NCBI GenBank assembly: GCA_037447655.1
Contig: JBBHKE010003190.1
Coordinates: 179,424-243,423 of the forward strand
Origin: Zygnema cylindricum
Lineage: Eukaryota; Streptophyta; Zygnematophyceae; Zygnematales; Zygnemataceae
DNA length: 64,000 bases
Direction of reading: 5' to 3'
Shown here: positions 57,630-64,000 of the stretch, in pieces
Position numbering within the stretch: the stretch's first letter is position 1
How the letters are laid out: each line of letters opens with the position of its first letter
Notes under the pieces: generated by a model
Seen by the model: the letters and a program-made list of their open reading frames with translations, nothing else
Told to the model about the DNA's origin: nothing
Databases searched by the model: none
Made by a program: the position numbers and the translations under genes

Positions 57630-59639
57630 TATGTATTATAAAATTATTTATATATATATAAATATTGTATACACACAATTGAATAAGTGAATACTTAATC
57701 TTATTTCGTTATGTTTTCGATGACATCCATATAACGTGCAAAACACGCTTGGAAATCCTCACTTGTATTTGTCCCTCTACTTTCCTTAACGTGTGAGCAC
57801 GAAACTGTACAAAACAATTCATTCTCAATTTTTTAGATAACGGGTACGTCCCCATGTATTAAAGTATCGACTTTATTATGTCGTTTTTGTTGTTCTTTGG
57901 TCTAAAATAGACCGCAGAAGCAACCCAAACTATCATGCAAAAAGCTAAGCAAAAATAGGTCGACGAACAATCATATGAAATGCATCCTCCATATGCGTAC
58001 ACAGACGCAACAAACAACATTTAGAGTTTCATGGAATAATCAACATAAATAAACCCTATGACAACATCTAAGGTTTGATGGAATAATCAACATAAGCAAA
58101 CCCTAGGACAAATGCATAAATAATGCATAACAAACATACATAAAATAACATAAATAAATAATAACAAAAGCATGCATCACACATAAACAAATGTATAATC
58201 AAATAATCATTTTATCATTCAAAGTGCATGACCTAATCGACAACCCTAAAATGCTACATCTTTGGTCCCCACTTTACTAACCAGCATTGATTATTGATTC
58301 CTAACAAAGCTCATTCCTATATATACACTTGTGAGCTGTCAATGAATTGCTACATGTCAAAATAGCCAACGTACCTTCCACTAAGTAGTATTACATCATG
58401 AGAACCTATTACGACAAATAATCCTAACTGTAAGTGTACACCTGAAAGTCAACCAATCATAAGCGTACACTTGTCGGCAAGTACGACAACACACAAATTA
58501 AACTGCCGAAACCCTAAATGATCATCTAAATAAAAACTGTCATAATCAATACTAAATTATTATTACACATACGACAAAACAATGTTATTTCAAATATTTT
58601 CACCGACGCGTCCGCAAAATACGCGTCATAAGCGACAACTCGCTTAGTCACTTGTAGATAGATCCACGTAGTGAACCGACATCGCATATGTACGGTCCAC
58701 TAGATAATGTGTCATAAAAAACAATGTGGTCCCTTAAAAATATCGGTAGACGCCGTTCGCCCTCCACGTGTACCATGACTAACTTGTCAAACAATCCGGA
58801 ACGTCAAAAAATAAATATCGTGTGATTGACGCGATTTCGCGTCACCACTTCATAAAAAATCTCGGCGGCCTATATCCGCCGTCCGTCGCTCTTAATCGGC
58901 ACCCTTGATGTCGCGCCGCGTGGTCATGAAAATCTACTTGTCGAAACCTCGTCAAACCATCCAAATTAGTCCGTACCGTTACTACGTACTTCGCCATAAA
59001 TGTCGCTGACCAAATAAAAGTACAACTGTCCAAAATTGATACGCCGTACGTCAAAATTGAAGTATACTTATCCAAAAAGATTCTTTTGTACCATCGCGTA
59101 CTTTCCATAATTGTCGCCCGTCACATTAGATTTCGTACGGCCGGCGTACAATTTAAATATTTCAAACATTTCAAATCGGATCGCGAAGCGATCCGCCGTC
59201 CATTTCCATTTTGTATTCCGTATTATTCGTACGCTACTTCGCGTCACTCAATTTGTAATTTACGTCATTTTAAATTCATTCGTACAATTACCCCCCAAAC
59301 AACAAATCCATTCGAACCACCATATTACATTTGGTTACTAAGTATGCGAACATGCGAGCGCACGCATGTACGAAAATGAATCTTCCAAAAACAACAAAAA
59401 CCCTCCCTAAGCTAAGAAAAAATGATGCATGAACCTCCAAGGGTTCATGACTTCAGACACCTGTCAAGTTTGTAGCCGTTTGAATTTCTGACATCTGATG
59501 CCGTACCGTGGTCCAGTTCCACGCTGATTCCACATGGTGCCGTACGAGAGTATATTTCGACCTTTGTCCCGTACGAATCTCTAGTTGTACTTTCGGATAT
59601 GTACCTGTCACGTCACCGAAACATCAATTAGTACACGAT
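56443..59639. other. AT-rich region without recognised genes
   Basis: About 3.2 kb. It holds a (CA)n tract at 57575-57629 and a tandem duplication of ~47 bp at 58013-58108 (GGAATAATCAACATAA units). 58600-59400 is richer in CG and GTAC; frames there (up to 97 codons) have no domains. Confidence 0.4.
57575..57629. repeat. (CA)n microsatellite
   Basis: About 55 bp of CA repeats with two interruptions (CATACATA), followed by short TA repeats. Confidence 0.9.
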
Positions 59640-60320
59640 ATAATCATAATACCTGCCGACGTCCTACGGCATGACATCTGGTAACTTCATGATAAGGGTG
59701 TTAACTTTCATTTTCATTGTACCTGTCCACCCGGCACTTTCCATCTCCATCTACAAACAAGAAAGATCATTATAGTAATCTAACATCTTTCCTCCTTTGT
59801 AAGTGTAACTCATTATCTTTTGCTCAGCCAACTAGAGCTGTTGAATAGTTCCAGCTCTATAAATCTCCACCAAACTCACCCACAACTCCTTCGCCTTCTA
59901 AATGTGAAGATGAGGAGTGGCCAAAGCTTGAGTGAGATGCCTGAGAATGAAGTTCTTGGCAGCCATGTTTACATCCTCCCACATTTGAGTATCGTTCTCC
60001 GCGGTTTTCACGGTCGCCGCTCCCAGGAATGTGGCAATAGGAGTGAGGGGTGTCTCCTTCCCTTTCCCCTTTTCGGACACACTGCTATCCCCATCATCTG
60101 CCTCCTCCGCTGAGGCAGCCGTTGCTACAGGAAACCTTACTCCTCCAAATCTTGGTGGAGTTCCCGAAGGTGGATGTTTCACTTGTTCATTGACGATACC
60201 CCAGTATCGCTTTTCGCACAAAGCTCCCATCATCATGGATTCCCAATAGATGAACCCAGATCCATTGAAGGTGGGCACCCTAGAGGGTGGGCCCATAACC
60301 TGCAATTTTGTGTCCTCCAT
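59640..60320 (-). pseudogene. copia D gag (truncated)
   Basis: The open frame 60320-59898 begins with an ATG inside the LTR (MEDTKLQV) and runs through the primer-binding site into MGPPSRVPTFNGSGF, an insert rich in Ala/Glu, then MWEDVNMAAKNFILRH. After a stop at 59898 the same homology continues (ELWVSLVEIYRAGTIQQ, SYTYKGG, NTLIMKLPD, some in other frames). It is the clearest example here of Gag starting in the LTR. Confidence 0.75.
60286..60300 (-). promoter_or_regulatory. primer-binding site, copia D (anticodon-arm iMet type)
   Basis: On the minus strand GGTTATGGGCCCACC directly follows the LTR end TTGCA. Identical to the sites in B, C and F although the LTRs have diverged. Confidence 0.75.
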
Positions 60321-61340
60321 AAACCCACAAAATACACGAAGCCTCTAGATAGTATTAAACTAACCCACTTCAAGCCAAAACCACTGCTGTCCAGGAAGGC
60401 AAAATGACAGTTTAACAACACCCCTATGCAGCCTGGACTCCCTTGAGTCCGTAGCAAAAAGAATCACTGAAAACGGCCAACCACCCGATTAGTTATAAGC
60501 CAGCAAAAAATGCCAATATATACATCCTCTCAAAGAGATAGAAGATCATCTACAAGATTTTTCTATGTGTTAGCTCCCTCTCACAATTCCTATTTACTAA
60601 CTGTACAAACCAATTGGAATACTGTACAATACATAAAAGTACTACTGTTGATGTACTTTTTGTACGACCTTTGTACGAAAAGGCCATTAAGCAGACGCGT
60701 GTCCATTTTCCACTCGTCCGTACGTTCCTCAAAATTCCCGCGACTGAATGTTATCTCTCCACGTGGCGCCATGTCATGCCACGTCACTAAATGCCAAAGT
60801 GACCATTCCGAGATTTTGGCGATGATGTGCGTTGTTGGATTTGACTCGAAATGCAATCTTAGACGTTATAAATACTTGCGCAATATTTGTTTCGTTGTCG
60901 AAACAAAATTTCGCGATATCCGTTTCAAAGTAGTATCGTACTTCGTACTTTATAAATTTGTATCTATGCATGCTGTTTAGAATTTCAGTTAAATGAATTT
61001 AATCCCTCCTAAATACATATATATTTATCACATACTATAGTATTTAGCATTGGTCCTAGTCTAATAGGATAAATCTGACCGTTATCGGACAACTTGATGA
61101 ACGGCAGGTATCGGGATCAAATCTCGGGTCCGTCAAGTACATTTTTAGTAACCTACTTAAAATAACTGCGTGCTGAACTAAGGCGGCCATGGATCAACCA
61201 CCCTCTCTATCCTTCAGTGACTACAACAATTATGGGGGCTAGAGAGAGGAGGTGGAGGTAGGATATCCGTCTTTTTTTTTTCCTTTTATACTAACATATT
61301 TAAACCTAGAAAATACTCTAGAAATCTATTAATTTCAACA
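60301..61340 (-). repeat. 5' LTR of copia element D
   Basis: 1040 bp, read on the minus strand from TGTTGAAATTAATAG to AAAATTGCA. It contains the GTAC-rich stretch (60610-60725) and leader hairpin GGACTCAAGGGAGTCC (60436-60451). The orphan LTR end at 6740-6889 is of the same type. Confidence 0.85.
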
Positions 61341-61800
61341 ATACTTTTGGATTATAGAGAAGATGGGAGGAGGAACCATGGCTTCCGTTTTAACAGGCGT
61401 CACTTTGAAAGCCATGTCGTACAATGGTCGTATAATAACTACATCGCCTAGTGTACCTTCTTGTTCTACATAGTGTTCCTATTGGACTAGGGTTTAGTAG
61501 TAGGCAGTCGTAAGTAGGCAGACCACGACTTAGTGAAATTTAGGTACCTCTCTCTAAGAGAGCTTGTAACTATAAAGGTCATCTTTGACCAGCCATAACT
61601 TACTGCTTAGGGGAGCAAATTCAGTGATTTTTTTTGCGTTTAACTCAAAGAAGTCTTCTCTTCATAGGGGTGAGAGTGGTTGGAATATTTGTGTGCCTGG
61701 GTGGCGCTTATTCAGCAGGAAAATAGAACGGGCAAATATTATCCTATAAGCTTTACATAGGGTGCTCATTCTCTGGGTCAATGGAGACCACAGAATTGCA
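61341..61800 (+). repeat. 5' LTR (3' portion) of copia element F
   Basis: Matches element B's LTR from about 4140 to 4587 and ends GAATTGCA at 61800. The TATAAA equivalent is near 61570, followed by the stem-loop leader. Confidence 0.85.
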
Positions 61801-61815
61801 GGTTATGGGCCCACC
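61801..61815 (+). promoter_or_regulatory. primer-binding site, copia F (anticodon-arm iMet type)
   Basis: GGTTATGGGCCCACC directly after the LTR, identical to B, C and D. Confidence 0.75.
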
Positions 61816-64000
61816 CTCTAGGGTGTCATGTTTGATGGATCAGACTTTATTTATTGGGAAATGATGATGGAGGGAGAACTATTTGAGAAACACCTATGGG
61901 GCATAGTGTCCGGACAAGTTCGATGCCCACCTCCACCTAAGTTTGGAGGAACACGTTTTTTTGGCACCTCCGCCTATACAGTAGGTAGAACAGACGCCAC
62001 CATCACTGAAGATGAAGACGAGGAAGGAGAGGATATTTTCATGGAAGGAGAAAAGTGAGGAGTTGCAACTCAAGTGACACCATTGCCGAAGGCGATACTG
62101 GCTGCAGCACCACAAGCAACGGCGACAAGGGTTCAGATCGAAAGATTAGAGTATGAAAAGTGGAACTACAAAGACAAGGTTGGTAAGCGTTTAATTCTTA
62201 AAAGTGTAGCAAAGGGCATTGCCATTTCCTTTACGCATGTCAAATCTTCATCTCATATTTGGATATCACTAGTTAACAAATATAACAGTGGATCATTGCA
62301 GCAGCAACAGTTGGCAGAAAACAAGATTGCAGCTTATACTTATAAGGGAGGAAGCATGAATAATTATTGCAATGATTTAGGAGCATTATTTGGAGAGCTA
62401 GAGAGTACACGTAACTCATGGTCTAAGAGACAAAGAGTGAACACATTAATGATGAAACTACCTCAAGAGTATGAGAATATCATTAATCGATTATAGGACA
62501 AAGGAGATAGCAATTGGAATTGGGATGACACAGTGGGAATGATTTTAGTGAAAGAAAGTACTATAGAGCTTAGGAGAGGGAGTCTAAGTGTTCAAGCATT
62601 GTCTGCAAGAGCTGATTGGCGGAAGCGTGATGAGGAGAGAGAGAAAGATCCCTATCAAAACTTTGGCGGAACAGACAATGAGGTGGCAGATTTGATAGAC
62701 AGGGGAGAAAAACTTCTCGAGGAGGATTATGTCACTTCTGCAAGAAACCAGGACACTATATGGCAGAATGTGGCAAACTTGCAGATCTTTGACTAAAACA
62801 TGGGCAAGGGACCTCAAGAAATGGAGGAAAGAAAAAGGCTTTCCTAACTCAAGTTCATGATGAGCAAGAGAACGAAGAAACGGAATAGGAAGAGGAGCTT
62901 GAGGAGTTTCTTCTTAATCCGAAAAACACTGAAAAATGTGTTGACATTCCACGGAGAAAAAAATGTGCTTTCGGAGGTAATAGGGATCCACCTGAAGATG
63001 GGTGGATCATAGACTCAGAAGCCTAAATGCATATGTGCAAAGATAAAAGGTGGTTCACTAAACTGAGAAAGATCCCAACAGTTGAGATAGAGTACGGAGA
63101 TGGTAGAGTGGAAACCACAAGTCTTATTGGAACTGTTGACTAGAAAGTTCTAGTTGATGGAAAGGCCTCAATTCTAATTCTCTCAGACGTTCTTTACATG
63201 ACACAGTTTAGTAAAAACTTGGTCTTAACAGCTGTCCTAGATGAAAAGGAGTTTGAAACAGGAACTAGGAAAGGAATCTTCACAAGAAGCTTTGATAATG
63301 AGGTTTATTTCATAACTGAGAAGGGTAGTCAAGGGATAATCAGAATTGTTCTTTGCAATGAAAATAGTGTTCTCTTCTCGTGTGCAAGTGAGATGATGCT
63401 TTGGCACAAAAGGTTGGGGCATGTGCATCTAGATAGATTAAAGAAAATGAAGAAAAATGGAATAGTGGAGGGTATCACTTTTGAGGATGATCAGACCTTT
63501 GATGATTGTAGTGGATGTGCCCAAGGGAAGATTCATAGACTTCCATTTCCAAAGGCAACCACATTTAGGAGAGAGAACGTATTGGATCTAATTCACAGTG
63601 ATGTTTGGGGACCAACTAGGTATGCTTCACATGGGGGGGAAAAAATAGATGTTAACCATCTCAGATGATTGGTCTAGATACACGAAGGTATACTTTCTCA
63701 GACATAAGTAAGAGGTATTGAGATGTTTCAATGAGTATAAAGTATGGAGTGAAAACTACATAAAACCTCAATAAAAGAGATAAAAAGTGATAATGGGAAA
63801 GAATACACCTCAAGGGAATTTGAAGAATATCTGAAAAAAGAAGGAATTCATCTTGAGAAAACTGTTCCCTATAATCCGGAACAAAATGGAGTAGTAGAAA
63901 GAGTGAATAGAACTTTAGGAGATATGTCCAAAAGTATGTTAACTAATAAGAGGATAGGGTTGCAGTTTTGGGCAGAGTCTATGAACTATGCTAATTTCAA
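61801..64000 (+). pseudogene. copia F gag-protease-integrase (broken, partial)
   Basis: A small deletion near 61829 shifts the Gag frame. 61828-62058 reads MFDGSDFIYWEM and HLWGIV (Trp kept where B and C have TAG) and ends at a TGA. The Gag core is at 62074-62496, and the CCHC knuckle CHFCKKPGHYMAEC near 62730-62772 in another frame. The protease block is damaged: DSGAS reads DSEA followed by TAA near 63024. The GAG-pre-integrase region and first integrase Asp region lie in 63198-63668, and integrase continues in broken frames to the window end (NPEQNGVVERVN). Confidence 0.85.

Larger units (their letters stand above)
59640..61340 (-). mobile_element. Ty1/copia element D (5' LTR and gag only)
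   Basis: Minus-strand LTR 61340-60301, primer-binding site 60300-60286, then gag down to about 59640, where homology ends. Protease and pol are absent. Its LTR start abuts the LTR of plus-strand element F at 61341, so one of the two was inserted into or deleted against the other. Confidence 0.8.
61341..64000 (+). mobile_element. Ty1/copia element F (5' part, runs off window)
   Basis: 5' LTR lacking its first part (61341-61800), primer-binding site, gag, zinc knuckle, protease, GAG-pre-integrase and integrase, cut by the window end. Close to element B (same LTR type). Confidence 0.85.

Noticed and set aside
58842-59379. Short overlapping frames of up to 97 codons on both strands
   Set aside because: No domains, mutually overlapping, in unassigned intergenic sequence.

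Overview
This is a repeat-dominated stretch of a land-plant nuclear genome. It holds two intron-containing host genes, both on the minus strand, inside layers of nested transposable elements. The plant assignment rests on a U-box/ARM-repeat E3 ligase gene, a clock pseudo-response regulator (PRR3/7 type) with an intact CCT domain, and plant-type Ty1/copia and Ty3/gypsy elements. The PRR keeps an aspartate at the phospho-acceptor position where, to my knowledge, flowering-plant PRRs have glutamate. I therefore lean towards a non-seed or early-diverging land plant, but this is inference and I cannot name a species.

Layout. 1-14089: one broad copia family. Element A is inserted in the 5' LTR of element B. 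B is truncated and joined to an orphan LTR end. Element C is old and has both LTRs. 14090-18869: MITEs, a PIF/Harbinger-like element and a dispersed repeat pair. 18870-21856: U-box/ARM gene in two exons, the second only 36 nt. 22-28.6 kb: hAT elements and MITEs, otherwise unrecognised sequence. 28618-42035: a Harbinger-like element split by a 12.7-kb Ty3/gypsy element with a 5-bp target duplication. The gypsy element is itself split by a TRIM/copia complex with its own 5-bp target duplication. 42-44.7 kb: two Harbinger-like copies tail to tail, then a foldback element with arms of about 500 bp. 46153-53162: PRR gene, eight coding exons, all introns GT-AG and phase-consistent. 53.3-59.6 kb: PRR upstream region, Harbinger-like and hAT copies and AT-rich unassigned sequence. 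59.6-64 kb: copia D (minus) abutting copia F (plus), which runs off the window.

No bacterial-style operons, CRISPR arrays or rRNA genes are present. The most unusual things are in the mobile elements. (1) A 517-bp TRIM has LTRs that contain a complete tRNA-like cloverleaf. (2) The copia family has, directly after the LTR, a 15-nt site matching the anticodon arm of initiator tRNA-Met rather than its 3' end. This implies half-tRNA priming, and the Gag reading frame starts inside the LTR and runs through the site. (3) The copia leader carries a row of short hairpins, one of which shows compensatory changes between copies. (4) A copia element appears circularly permuted between TRIM repeats. All coordinates were counted by hand. 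LTR and TSD boundaries are given to the base where flanking sequence supports them and are approximate elsewhere.
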